Positions 1 through 8,122 of a stretch of DNA of 64,000 nt are shown here, one piece after another. The notes below the pieces were generated by a model. The model ran no database searches, had not been told where the DNA came from, and was given only the letters and a program-made list of their open reading frames with translations. Position 1 is the stretch's first letter. Every line of letters begins with the position of its first letter. The translations under genes and the position numbers were made by a program. Origin of the DNA: AG-339-G14 sp902553315 (lineage in GTDB: Bacteria > Pseudomonadota > Gammaproteobacteria > Magnimaribacterales > AG-339-G14); contig CACDKN010000001.1 in the NCBI GenBank assembly GCA_902553315.1, positions 248,001-312,000 on the forward strand, in the 5' to 3' direction.

Positions 1-180
1 ATTCAATCTGTTTGGTAAAGGGCGTCCAATAGATTCATAAGTCTTTCTCCCCATGATTACGGGACTTCCAGAGGTAAGTTCTTTAAACCTTCTCAGATCT
101 TCCGGGATATGCCAAGGCAAAGAATTATTCCTTCCAATTACGTTATTTTTTGCTAATGCTGCTACGATTGTTAGCTTCAT
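1..180 (-). CDS. folA: Dihydrofolate reductase (N-terminal part, cut by window edge)
   Basis: Reduces dihydrofolate to tetrahydrofolate with NADPH in the cytoplasm. Only the first 60 residues are inside the window; the frame runs off the left edge. The visible part begins MKLTIVAALAKNNVIG and contains the substrate-loop LPWHIPEDLRRF and the cofactor-site VIMGRKTYESIGRPLP, which are diagnostic of DHFR. The ATG shares its A with the stop codon of thyA (TAATG), so translation is probably coupled to thyA. The order lgt-thyA-folA is common in gammaproteobacteria, and DHFR recycles the dihydrofolate that ThyA produces. Confidence 0.95.
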   Translation of the reverse strand, partial: MKLTIVAALAKNNVIGRNNSLPWHIPEDLRRFKELTSGSPVIMGRKTYESIGRPLPNRLN

Positions 181-974
181 TAAACAGCTATTGGCGCCGA
201 AATTAATGGGTGGAATTCATAGTCTAAAATTTCTATATCTTCATATTTAAAGTCAGATATTTCCTTAACTTCTTTATTTAATTTTAAACGGGGCAAACTT
301 TTTGGGTCTCTAGTTAATTGAAGATTTGCTTGGTCTAAATGGTTTAAATATAAGTGAGCGTCTCCAAGAGTATGAACGAATCTGTATGGTTTTAATTCAC
401 AGACCTGAGCAACCATGTGAGTTAGGAGGGCATATGAGGCTATGTTGAAAGGTACTCCTAAAAAAACGTCTGCACTTCTTTGATAAAGTTGACAAGAAAG
501 ATTTCCGTTTGCTACGTAGAATTGAAAGAGAGTGTGACAAGGTGGCAAAGCCATTTGATCAATTAAGGTTGGATTCCAGCCACTGACAATATGCCTTCTT
601 GAATCTGGATCATTTTTTAAACCATCAATTAGATTTGTGATTTGATCAATTGGTTCTTTTCCTGGATTAGGCCATGATCTCCATTGAGCGCCATAAACTG
701 GACCAAGCTCACCATTTTCATCAGCCCATTCATCCCATATCGATACTCCATTTTCTTTTAAATATTTAATATTCGTAGAACCTTTGAGAAACCATATGAG
801 TTCATGGATTATTGATTTTAAATGTATTTTTTTAGTGGTTACGAGGGGAAAGCCTTCACTAAGATCAAAATGCATTTGATGACCAAAGATGCTTTTTGTT
901 CCTGTTCCAGTTCTATCAGATTTTTCAACTCCTTCATCGAGTATTTTTTGCATTAAATCAAGATATTGTTGCAT
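180..974 (-). CDS. thyA: Thymidylate synthase
   Basis: Methylates dUMP to dTMP using methylene-tetrahydrofolate, giving dihydrofolate for the adjacent folA product. The protein is 264 residues, the same length as E. coli ThyA when started at MQQYLDLMQ. A longer frame reaches 995, but its seven extra residues have no counterpart. The catalytic cysteine is at about residue 146 in LPPCHTLFQFYV. The RTGTGT phosphate loop near residue 21 and the LYQRSADVFLGVPFNIASYA block are intact. The start lies inside the end of lgt (17-bp overlap) and the stop overlaps the folA start, so lgt, thyA and folA are probably one transcript. Confidence 0.97.
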   Translation of the reverse strand: MQQYLDLMQKILDEGVEKSDRTGTGTKSIFGHQMHFDLSEGFPLVTTKKIHLKSIIHELIWFLKGSTNIKYLKENGVSIWDEWADENGELGPVYGAQWRSWPNPGKEPIDQITNLIDGLKNDPDSRRHIVSGWNPTLIDQMALPPCHTLFQFYVANGNLSCQLYQRSADVFLGVPFNIASYALLTHMVAQVCELKPYRFVHTLGDAHLYLNHLDQANLQLTRDPKSLPRLKLNKEVKEISDFKYEDIEILDYEFHPLISAPIAV

Positions 975-1764
975 TTTTATTTTTATTGAAAGCAAATATT
1001 AATAAAATAATTCCCGCCAAAACCATTGGCAAAGAAAGAATCTGACCACGGGTAATCATATCAAATAAATCAAATCCAATATGAGAATCCGGTGTTCTAA
1101 ATTGTTCAGTTATGATTCTAAACAATCCATAAAATACTAGAAAATAACCCGACAATGCCATCCGAGGCATCTTTTTCTTAAATAGAAAAAACATTATAAA
1201 AAATAATACAGGCCCCTCTAAAAAGGCTTGATACAGTTGGGAAGGATGCCTAGATAACTGAAGGGGATCGCTCCAAAAGGTCATTCCCCATGGAAGGTCA
1301 GTTGGCCTTCCAAGCAACTCTCCTCCAAGGAAGTTTCCAATTCTTACAATTCCCAAACCAAGAGGAAAGCTTACAGCGATGTGATCGGAAAATTCGAAAA
1401 AAGGAATATTTATTTTTTTACTAAAGATCAAGAATGCAACAATTACTCCAAATAGCCCTCCATGAAAAGACAAACCACCTTCCCAAACCCTGAGAATGGA
1501 AAATGGATCAGATAATATTTGATCCATTCCATAGAACAGCATGTAACCAAGTCTTCCTCCTACAATCGCTCCTAAAACTCCATAAAACAAAAAGTCTTCG
1601 ACATGTGCTTCTGTGAAATTTGCATTAGTGGCAATATTTCTTTTGGCAAACCAATGAATAGATAGGATTGCTATTACCCAACTAATCCCGTACCAGTAAA
1701 CTGGCCACCAACCAACAAAGGGAATAGGTAAATAGAAAGCAACAGGATTTATATCAATGATCAT
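958..1764 (-). CDS. lgt: Prolipoprotein diacylglyceryl transferase
   Basis: Transfers a diacylglyceryl group from phosphatidylglycerol to the lipobox cysteine of prolipoproteins, the first step of lipoprotein maturation in the inner membrane. It is a 268-residue polytopic membrane protein with about seven hydrophobic segments. The family signature RIGNFLGGELLGRPT lies in the middle, preceded by GGRLGYMLFYG and the GGLSFHGGLFG loop that carries the conserved histidine. Its ATG overlaps the stop of the upstream permease by 4 bp, and its end overlaps thyA. Length and motifs are normal for Lgt. Confidence 0.96.
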   Translation of the reverse strand: MIIDINPVAFYLPIPFVGWWPVYWYGISWVIAILSIHWFAKRNIATNANFTEAHVEDFLFYGVLGAIVGGRLGYMLFYGMDQILSDPFSILRVWEGGLSFHGGLFGVIVAFLIFSKKINIPFFEFSDHIAVSFPLGLGIVRIGNFLGGELLGRPTDLPWGMTFWSDPLQLSRHPSQLYQAFLEGPVLFFIMFFLFKKKMPRMALSGYFLVFYGLFRIITEQFRTPDSHIGFDLFDMITRGQILSLPMVLAGIILLIFAFNKNKNATIS

Positions 1765-2561
1765 AGGAAAGTAATATAAAAAATTCTTACGGCAACCAAA
1801 ATAACTAAAATTGAAAAAGCTATTCTTAAAGACTCCCCTTTCATTTTATTAGAAATCTCAGCCCCATATTTTGCAAAATAAATACTTGATATTCCGGCCA
1901 CTAAAATTGCAGGTATAAATACCGAGCCATAAACAAAATCAATTTTGTCTAGATCAATAGGTGCAAATAAAAGTCCTCCAATTAATCCCGACAATGCAAA
2001 AAAGAAGCCCATGATTGAAGAAGTTCCTACAGCTTCATGAATTTTTAAACCTCTGAATTGAAAATAAGGAACCATTAAAATTCCTCCACCTATTCCAACA
2101 AATGAAGTAATCAGTGCAATAAAACCTCCGACCACGAATAACTCTATTCCGCTAAAAGATGGAATTTTATTTTTTGGAGAAAAATTAAAGGCAAGTTGAA
2201 TTGCAGCTAAGATAAGTGAAACCGCAATTATAATCTGTAGAATACTTCCCGAAATATAGACAGCAACATACCTACCAAACATAGTTGAAATAATTGCTGC
2301 TAAAAACATGTATTTTACAATTTCTAAATTAATATTTTTGTTTAGATAATGGGTATAAGCCGCCATTGGAATTGTTATGGCCATAGTTCCCATTGATGTT
2401 CCGGTCGCTAGTAAGGGAATGAATTCAGGAGGAAAATTTAAATAATTAAAGAGAAGAATATAAGCTGGAACAAGAATGATCCCGCTACCAATACCAAAAA
2501 AACCTGATAATAATCCTGCAAAAATTCCAAGTAAGATTAATGGGATAATGATTTCTATCAT
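1761..2561 (-). CDS. TSUP (TauE/SafE) family membrane permease
   Basis: A predicted anion permease of the sulfite-exporter TauE/SafE family, 266 residues with about eight membrane segments. It shows the internal duplication typical of the family: GIGSGIILVPAYILL near the N-terminus and GIGGGILMVPYFQFRG near the middle. Family members move small sulfur or carbon anions such as sulfite or sulfoacetate, but the substrate cannot be read from sequence. It is the first gene of the TSUP-lgt-thyA-folA run, joined to lgt by an ATGA overlap. This position does not indicate a role in lipoprotein maturation. Confidence 0.88.
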   Translation of the reverse strand: MIEIIIPLILLGIFAGLLSGFFGIGSGIILVPAYILLFNYLNFPPEFIPLLATGTSMGTMAITIPMAAYTHYLNKNINLEIVKYMFLAAIISTMFGRYVAVYISGSILQIIIAVSLILAAIQLAFNFSPKNKIPSFSGIELFVVGGFIALITSFVGIGGGILMVPYFQFRGLKIHEAVGTSSIMGFFFALSGLIGGLLFAPIDLDKIDFVYGSVFIPAILVAGISSIYFAKYGAEISNKMKGESLRIAFSILVILVAVRIFYITFL

Positions 2562-2615
2562 TTCAACGCATTATCGCTTATCTAAGACCTCTGATAAACT
2601 TAAGTTTTCTCAAGC

Positions 2616-3368
2616 ATGTGTTTAATTTTGTTGTCAAAACCAAGTCTAGGCGATTATAAATTCGTTCTTTCTTCGAATAGAGACGAATTTTACGAACGGA
2701 AAACTAGAAATATGTTTTGGTGGAATAATGTTGAAGGATTACTCGCTGGACAAGATTTAGAACAAGGCGGTACTTGGCTTGGAATAACAAAATCTGGAAG
2801 ATTTGCGGCGGTAACTAACGTAAGAGAATTTTACCAAACAGATACAAAAGAAAATTTTTTGTCGCGAGGAGACTTAGTAAAAAATTTTTTAAATTCATCC
2901 TTGTCGCCTGAGGAGTATGTTCAAAAAGTCGAAGCAAATAAATACATGGGTTTTAACTTGGTTGTTTCTGATTTGAAATATTTTTCAATAATTTCCAGTC
3001 AAGGAATCGAAAGTTTCAATCAAGAATTAGTAGTCGTTGGTAATCGAGCTTTGAATACAGAAACAAAGAAATTGAATAATGCAAAAGAGGATTTTAAAAG
3101 TATCTTAAATCAAACTTTTACTCATCAAGATTTAATTGAACTTATGCAAAAACCAAAAAAAAATTATGAATTCAATTTCGAACAAATAAACCAAAACCAT
3201 GGAAGCGAGTTTGATTCAAGATTTATAACGTCTGATATTTACGGAACTAGATCAACAACTGTCATTACAATTGATCGGAAAGACATAGTCAAAGTCACAG
3301 AGGTAATATATGACAGTTCAAGCAATTTATCTGATTCAAATACCTTTGAATTTAAAGTTCACTCTTAA
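2616..3368 (+). CDS. NRDE family protein (TANGO2-like)
   Basis: A 250-residue member of the NRDE/TANGO2 family, named for the SNRDEFY motif seen at about residues 20-26. The conserved N-terminal MCLILL (Cys2 is the putative N-terminal nucleophile), LAGQDLEQGGTWLGITKSGRFAAVTNVRE and FLSRGDLV blocks are all present. The family has an Ntn-hydrolase-like fold and has been linked in other organisms to heme or lipid handling; the bacterial substrate is unknown. It is divergent from the TSUP-lgt operon and lies 4 bp upstream of rppH, so it may be co-transcribed with rppH. No clear Shine-Dalgarno sequence precedes the start. Confidence 0.88.
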   Translation: MCLILLSKPSLGDYKFVLSSNRDEFYERKTRNMFWWNNVEGLLAGQDLEQGGTWLGITKSGRFAAVTNVREFYQTDTKENFLSRGDLVKNFLNSSLSPEEYVQKVEANKYMGFNLVVSDLKYFSIISSQGIESFNQELVVVGNRALNTETKKLNNAKEDFKSILNQTFTHQDLIELMQKPKKNYEFNFEQINQNHGSEFDSRFITSDIYGTRSTTVITIDRKDIVKVTEVIYDSSSNLSDSNTFEFKVHS

Positions 3369-3372
3369 GTAA

Positions 3373-3831
3373 ATGCAAGGATATAGAAAGAATGTTGCAA
3401 TGGTTGTTCTAAATAAAAATAACCAAGTTCTTCTTTGCAGGAGAAAAGGAACAGAAAATTGGCAGTTTCCTCAGGGCGGAATAGATGAAAATGAACTTTG
3501 TGAAGATGCAATGTATAGAGAGCTTTATGAAGAGGTAGGGCTTAAATCAACAGAAGTAGAAATTTTAGGTAAAACAAAAGAGGAAATAAAATATGATATT
3601 CCCATTACTATGAGATCAAGAGTTTTAGGTGGAAAATACAAAGGTCAATTACAAACCTGGTTTTTACTAAAGTTGAAAGGAGAAAATTTTTCAATTGACT
3701 TGAGTAAAGATGTCTCACCGGAGTTCGATAAATTTGATTGGGTTTCTTTTTGGTTTCCTCTGGCAAAAATAATACATTTTAAAAAAGAAGCCTATCGATT
3801 GGCATTGAAGGAGTTAAGAGAATTGTTATGA
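3373..3831 (+). CDS. rppH: RNA pyrophosphohydrolase (Nudix)
   Basis: Removes pyrophosphate from the triphosphorylated 5' end of transcripts, which starts RNase E-dependent decay. The protein has 152 residues, close to the usual 155-175. The Nudix box runs from about residue 36 to 57 (GIDENELCEDAMYRELYEEVGL region) with the REx2EE core at 49-54. The RppH-typical NWQFPQGGID precedes it, and the YRKNVAMVVLN start matches the family N-terminus. The stop overlaps the start of the HAD gene by 4 bp. Confidence 0.95.
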   Translation: MQGYRKNVAMVVLNKNNQVLLCRRKGTENWQFPQGGIDENELCEDAMYRELYEEVGLKSTEVEILGKTKEEIKYDIPITMRSRVLGGKYKGQLQTWFLLKLKGENFSIDLSKDVSPEFDKFDWVSFWFPLAKIIHFKKEAYRLALKELRELL

Positions 3832-4472
3832 AAAAATTAGCAATTTATGATTTGGACGATACATTACTTTGTGGCGATAGCGAGTTCCATTGGGCTAAAT
3901 TTACTGTTGAAAAAGGATACATAGAAGAAGAGGTTTATTTGAAAAAAATTAAGGCCTTCGAAATTGACTATAGATCAGGCAACTTAAATTTTGATGAATA
4001 TTGTTCATTTCTTCTGAATCCGTTGATTGGCATGAATGTCAATGACTTAAACAAATTAGTTGAAGAATTTATTGAGTCTCATGAGAGAAAATTGATTGAT
4101 TCTTTTACGTTTGAGTTACTCAAAAAACATGAAAATGATTTTAGGATAATAGCATCTGGATCATTAGATTTTATTGTTGAAGGATTTTCTAAATATTTCG
4201 GAATAAATGAATTTATCGGCTCATCATACGAAGTTATAGACAATAAGATTACAGGAGTGCTAAACAAAGCCGCTTTTGGAATTGGAAAATTAGAGAAAGT
4301 TAAAGAGTGGTGTCAAAATAAAAATTATTTCCTTGAAGAATCTGTTTTTTATACTGACTCGATAAACGATTTGCCTTTAATAAAAGCTTGTCCGAGTAGT
4401 ATCATAGTTTCACCTGACAAAAAATTAGAGCAATATGCTTTGGAAAGAAATCTACTAATTTTAAATAGATGA
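3828..4472 (+). CDS. HAD-superfamily (subfamily IB) phosphatase
   Basis: A 214-residue HAD hydrolase of the phosphoserine-phosphatase-like IB group. Motif I is DLDDT at residues 8-12 with Asp8 as the nucleophile and Asp10 as the general acid. Motif II is the serine in IIASGSLDF, motif III the lysine in GKLEKVKEW, and motif IV FYTDSINDLPLI. The family dephosphorylates small metabolites and some members act on phosphoserine or related compounds; the substrate here is unknown. It is coupled to rppH by an ATGA overlap and followed 7 bp later by the aminotransferase. Confidence 0.9.
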   Translation: MKKLAIYDLDDTLLCGDSEFHWAKFTVEKGYIEEEVYLKKIKAFEIDYRSGNLNFDEYCSFLLNPLIGMNVNDLNKLVEEFIESHERKLIDSFTFELLKKHENDFRIIASGSLDFIVEGFSKYFGINEFIGSSYEVIDNKITGVLNKAAFGIGKLEKVKEWCQNKNYFLEESVFYTDSINDLPLIKACPSSIIVSPDKKLEQYALERNLLILNR

Positions 4473-4479
4473 AAATCTT

Positions 4480-5682
4480 ATGACAAAAAAAGAAATAGAA
4501 AAAAATTATAAGAAATTATTGGACCAGAATTTAAACCTCGACCTGACAAGGGGTCAACCATCCAAAGAACAATTAAAGCTTTCCGAACCCATGGACCAAA
4601 TTTTGAAAAATAAATTTAATTTTGATGGTGAGGACTTGAGGAATTACGGATTAATAAAAGGCTTAGATTCAACAAGAAAATTAGGCGCAATATTATTAGG
4701 AATAAATTATAAGAACGTAATAGCAAACGGAACAAGTAGTCTTAATTTGACTTCAATGGTTATTCAAGCTCTTTTCTTTAAAGGCATCAACGGCGAAGCT
4801 TGGAAACATTATAAAAAAATTTCTTTTTTATGTCCGGTGCCTGGATACGATAGACATTTTTCTCTCTTAGAAATGATGGGCATTAATATGATAAATGTTC
4901 CTCTCAGGGGCGATGGTCCGGATATGGATTATGCTGAAAAGTTAGTGAAAAAGGATAAATCGATAAAAGGAATAATTTGCGTACCAAAACATTCTAACCC
5001 TACTGGAGAAACTTACTCTCTTAAAGTTTTGGAGCGTCTGGCAAGACTTCCGAAAAAAGCCTCTAAAGATTTTATGATTTTCTATGACAACGCCTATAGT
5101 GTTCATGATTTTAAAAAATCAAAGAAACTAGGAAATATTTTTAATTTTTGTAAAAAATCAAATACTTCAAATAATATTGTTATGTTTGCGAGTACAAGCA
5201 AGATTACTTTCGCAGGAGCTGGGATTTCTTTTTTAGCGGCCTCGGAAAAAACTTTATCTAATTTTTTGTCCTTTTATCAAAACACCAGAGTTGGCTCGGA
5301 TAAAATAAACCAAGCCAAACATTCAAAGTTTTTAAAAGATAAAAAATCTTTAGAAAAACACATGAATAAACACTCTTTAGTGTTATCAAAAAAATTTGAA
5401 ATTGTAGAAAAGTATCTCTCAAAACTACCATCCGATATGGCTGACTGGACAAAGCCAACGGGCGGTTACTTCGTTTCTTTTAATTCAAAACCAGGTAAAG
5501 CTAAGAAAATCTACAAGCTATGTGAAACCGCTGGTTTAAAACTCACTCCAGTAGGCGCAACATTCCCTTATGGAAAAGATCCCAACAATCAAAACTTGAG
5601 AATTTCTCCCACGAAAATAAGCAATTTAGAGTTAAAGAAAGCGATGGAAGTTTTTATAACTTCGGTAATGTTAGCAGGTTAG
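4480..5682 (+). CDS. PLP-dependent aminotransferase, aspartate-aminotransferase Ic-like
   Basis: A fold-type I PLP enzyme of 400 residues. The N-terminal LDLTRGQPSKEQLKLSEPM is characteristic of the subgroup that includes the Ic-type aspartate aminotransferases. The cofactor-binding sites are visible: HSNPTGETYS for the Asn and Pro contacts, FYDNAYSVHDF for the Asp and Tyr, and the Schiff-base lysine in ASTSKITFAGAG. The C-terminal NLRISPTK contains the substrate-binding arginine. It probably interconverts aspartate or a related amino acid with its 2-oxo acid. It follows the HAD gene closely and its 3' end overlaps hspQ tail to tail by 4 bp. Confidence 0.87.
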   Translation: MTKKEIEKNYKKLLDQNLNLDLTRGQPSKEQLKLSEPMDQILKNKFNFDGEDLRNYGLIKGLDSTRKLGAILLGINYKNVIANGTSSLNLTSMVIQALFFKGINGEAWKHYKKISFLCPVPGYDRHFSLLEMMGINMINVPLRGDGPDMDYAEKLVKKDKSIKGIICVPKHSNPTGETYSLKVLERLARLPKKASKDFMIFYDNAYSVHDFKKSKKLGNIFNFCKKSNTSNNIVMFASTSKITFAGAGISFLAASEKTLSNFLSFYQNTRVGSDKINQAKHSKFLKDKKSLEKHMNKHSLVLSKKFEIVEKYLSKLPSDMADWTKPTGGYFVSFNSKPGKAKKIYKLCETAGLKLTPVGATFPYGKDPNNQNLRISPTKISNLELKKAMEVFITSVMLAG

Positions 5683-6011
5683 TTTCTTGCGCCTTGAAGG
5701 ATTTCGTAAACTTTTCCATTAAAAGGACCAAAATTAGCGTTTACATCAGGATGTGCTACTGGCTCATTAGACTCATCTACTAATAAGTTTTGTTGAGAAA
5801 CATATGCAGTGTAGAAAACGTCATCATTCTCGGCAAAGACATGATAGAAAGGTTGATCTTTACTAGGCCTTATTTGTGATGGGATGCTTTGGTACCATTC
5901 TTCTGTGTTGTTGAACTCGGGATCAACATCAAAAATGACTCCTCTAAAATCGAGAAATTTATGCTTAACAACTTGTCCTATTGAAAAATTGGTTTCGACT
6001 ACTTCTTTCAT
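5679..6011 (-). CDS. hspQ: Heat shock protein HspQ
   Basis: A 110-residue HspQ (YccV) family protein. In enterobacteria HspQ is a heat-inducible specificity factor for Lon protease and is described as a hemimethylated-DNA-binding-like fold. Family hallmarks are FSIGQVVKHKFLDFRGVIFDVDPEF at the N-terminus, QPFYHVFAEND in the middle and YVSQQNLL toward the end. It lies 49 bp downstream of zapE on the same strand, so it could be read from the same transcript. No heat-shock promoter could be assigned. Confidence 0.92.
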   Translation of the reverse strand: MKEVVETNFSIGQVVKHKFLDFRGVIFDVDPEFNNTEEWYQSIPSQIRPSKDQPFYHVFAENDDVFYTAYVSQQNLLVDESNEPVAHPDVNANFGPFNGKVYEILQGARN

Positions 6012-6060
6012 TTAATTAATTTATTCTACACTATTATATCTAGTGACATCTTAAATTAAT

Positions 6061-7116
6061 TCAAGCCTTATGAGCTTCTTTTAAGTAATCTTTAGATTGC
6101 ATTTCTATCAACCTGCTAATTGTTCTTTTAAATTTTTCTTTAAGATTTGTTCCTTTGTAAATATCTCTGAAATCTTCCTCAGCACTGATTATTATTTTGA
6201 CTCTTCTGTCGTAACATTCGTCGATAAGACTAATAAAACGTCTGGCGACATCATCTGACTCAATCTTTTTCATATCAGAAATGATTAAAGTTTGAAATTC
6301 TTTAGATATTTCTATGTAATCCATTGAGCTTCTCGGAGCAGAACAAATGTTGCTGAAATCAAACCAAATAACACCTTTAGAGGATTTTATTATTTCAATT
6401 TTTCTTCCAAGAATCTCAATTTGTTTTATTTGTATTTCATTAATTCCTTTGAGGGTGTTGAATATAGTTTCTAACTTTTCTTTAACTATTCTTGAGGTTG
6501 GAAAAAAAAATAATTCATTTTGCTCTAAAGTTCTTAAGCGATAATCGTTTATTGAGTTTAGGTTAAAAACTTCGCAATTGGCTTCAATTGCTTCGATTGC
6601 CGGAATAAATAATTTTCTTTGCAGCCCACCCTCATAAAGCCTTGAAGGCTCCAAATTAGACGTTGTGATAAAACAAGCTTTAGATTTAAAAAATTCTTGC
6701 ATAAATTTCCCCAAAAGCATGGCATCTCCGATGTCCTCAACAAAAAATTCGTCAAAACAAAAAAAAGAATATTTTTTAGTCAAATTTTTAACTATTTTAT
6801 TGATAGGATCTTTTTGGCCTTTTAATTTATTTAAATCTTCGTGAAGAAGCTTCATAAATCTGTGAAAATGTAGCCTTAATTTTTTTTCGGACTTGAGTTC
6901 TTTAAAAAATAAGTCCATTAAAAAAGTTTTGCCTCTTCCAACCTCTCCGTGTATATAAATACTCTTAGGAAGTCTAGATTTCCTAAAAATACTTAATGGA
7001 AAAGCATATCTTTCTGAATAAACTAATTTAGGTTCTAACTTTTCAATTAATTTGATTTGGTTTTCATCAAATTCTATTTGGCCATTTTCAACGGCTTGTA
7101 AGTAATACTTTCTCAG
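6061..7116 (-). CDS. zapE: Cell division ATPase ZapE (AFG1-like), apparent CTG start
   Basis: An AAA-type ATPase that in E. coli acts at the constricting Z ring. The Walker A motif GEVGRGKTFLMDLFF, the FDEFFVEDIGDAMLLG Walker B/sensor region, FITTSNLEPSRLYEGGLQR and the terminal SRLIEMQSKDYL match the family. The first ATG (6918) falls inside the P-loop and cannot be the start. The frame continues upstream through residues matching the ZapE N-terminus and meets a stop codon just before an AAG-CTG. The best start is that CTG at 7116, which overlaps the TGA of the upstream ABM gene as CTGA, giving 351 residues. ATT or ATA codons further in are weaker alternatives. No clear Shine-Dalgarno sequence is visible. 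Confidence 0.9.
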   Translation of the reverse strand: MRKYYLQAVENGQIEFDENQIKLIEKLEPKLVYSERYAFPLSIFRKSRLPKSIYIHGEVGRGKTFLMDLFFKELKSEKKLRLHFHRFMKLLHEDLNKLKGQKDPINKIVKNLTKKYSFFCFDEFFVEDIGDAMLLGKFMQEFFKSKACFITTSNLEPSRLYEGGLQRKLFIPAIEAIEANCEVFNLNSINDYRLRTLEQNELFFFPTSRIVKEKLETIFNTLKGINEIQIKQIEILGRKIEIIKSSKGVIWFDFSNICSAPRSSMDYIEISKEFQTLIISDMKKIESDDVARRFISLIDECYDRRVKIIISAEEDFRDIYKGTNLKEKFKRTISRLIEMQSKDYLKEAHKA

Positions 7117-7400
7117 CTTATTAGCTTATGAGTAGTTATCTCAGGCGCGCCATCTAAAAAAGGTGCTAGCTCCATCGCAATAGTTTGGAAATGCTCGGTT
7201 TGGGTATGATTGGCATGAGCTTCCTCGTCTTTGTAAATTTCTATCATCATAATAATCTGAGGATCAGACGTTTCATGCATTTGGTAATATTCGCAACCGG
7301 GTTCATTTTCAGATACGGCTTGAACAAGTTTTCTCATTACCTCTTTGAAATTATCTAATTCGTTTTCTTTTATTTTTAATTTTGCAATTGCTCCAATCAT
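7113..7400 (-). CDS. ABM-domain small protein (putative quinol monooxygenase type)
   Basis: A 95-residue antibiotic-biosynthesis-monooxygenase (dimeric alpha-beta barrel) protein. The pattern ENEPGCEYYQMHETSDPQIIMMIEIYKDEEAHANHTQTEHF is typical: a GC-Y turn, a strand with IEIYKDEEA and a helix carrying the H-x-x-T-x-H-F motif. Homologues include YgiN-like quinol monooxygenases and proteins of unknown substrate. It sits upstream of zapE, coupled by the CTGA overlap, and is divergent from a glutathione transferase. It is one of three small proteins of this general fold within 6 kb. Confidence 0.85.
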   Translation of the reverse strand: MIGAIAKLKIKENELDNFKEVMRKLVQAVSENEPGCEYYQMHETSDPQIIMMIEIYKDEEAHANHTQTEHFQTIAMELAPFLDGAPEITTHKLIS

Positions 7401-7472
7401 AATATTCCTCTCATTAAGTTATAATCATTTTACTTTTCTAAATAGTTTGATACAAATCTGGGGATAATAATT

Positions 7473-8087
7473 ATGATAAAAATTTGGGCAACAGAAAGTT
7501 CAAGGGCGATGAGACCAATCTGGACGGCTGAAGAAATGGGTCTAAATTATGAATTAACAATGATGCCTTTTCCTCCAAGAGTATTCATGAAAGAGTATCT
7601 CGAGGTAAATATGCTTGGAACAATTCCTTACATGATCGACGGAGATGTGAAAATGACTGAATCGGTTGCAATGTCTCAATATCTGGTAGAAAAATATGGT
7701 CCGTCTGACTTAAGAGTGATGCCAGATGAAAAGGATTATCCCACTTATTTGAATTGGCTTTATCATGCTGACGCAACGTTAACTTTCCCGCAAACAGTTG
7801 TTTTGAGATATAAGCTTCAAGAGCCTGGAGTTGCAGATGCTGCGGTTGATGGTTACAGCAGATGGTTTGTTTCAAGATTGAAACTTTTAGAAACCTCTCT
7901 CGAGGGAAAAGAGTATTTATGTTCCGATAGATTTACTATTGCAGACATATGCGTTAGTTACGCAATACTTTTGGCAGATTCTCTAGGTATACATCAAGCT
8001 TTTAAGCCAAATATAAAGCGATGGACAGATTCCCTTTTTGAAAGAGAAGCATTTAAAAAATCTAAATCTTATAAATTCGAAGAGTAA
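7473..8087 (+). CDS. Glutathione S-transferase family protein
   Basis: A 204-residue cytosolic GST. The N-terminal thioredoxin-like half contains IWATESSRAMRPIWTAEEMGL, where Ser9 or Ser10 is the likely glutathione-activating residue, and the TIPYMIDGDVKMTESVAMSQYL block with the cis-proline and the E-S pair that binds the glutathione gamma-glutamyl group. The C-terminal helical half has the folding motif SDRFTIADICVSYA. The electrophile is unknown. It is divergent from the ABM-zapE pair and has its own upstream region. It belongs to the accessory block of detoxification and catabolic genes that follows. Confidence 0.9.
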   Translation: MIKIWATESSRAMRPIWTAEEMGLNYELTMMPFPPRVFMKEYLEVNMLGTIPYMIDGDVKMTESVAMSQYLVEKYGPSDLRVMPDEKDYPTYLNWLYHADATLTFPQTVVLRYKLQEPGVADAAVDGYSRWFVSRLKLLETSLEGKEYLCSDRFTIADICVSYAILLADSLGIHQAFKPNIKRWTDSLFEREAFKKSKSYKFEE

Positions 8088-8122
8088 TTAAATTATGGAA
8101 ATTAAAAAAAATTGTGAAGTTT

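Noticed and set aside
6061..6918. zapE starting at the ATG at 6918
   Set aside because: That start would begin within the Walker A motif and delete the glycines that bind ATP; residues upstream clearly match ZapE.
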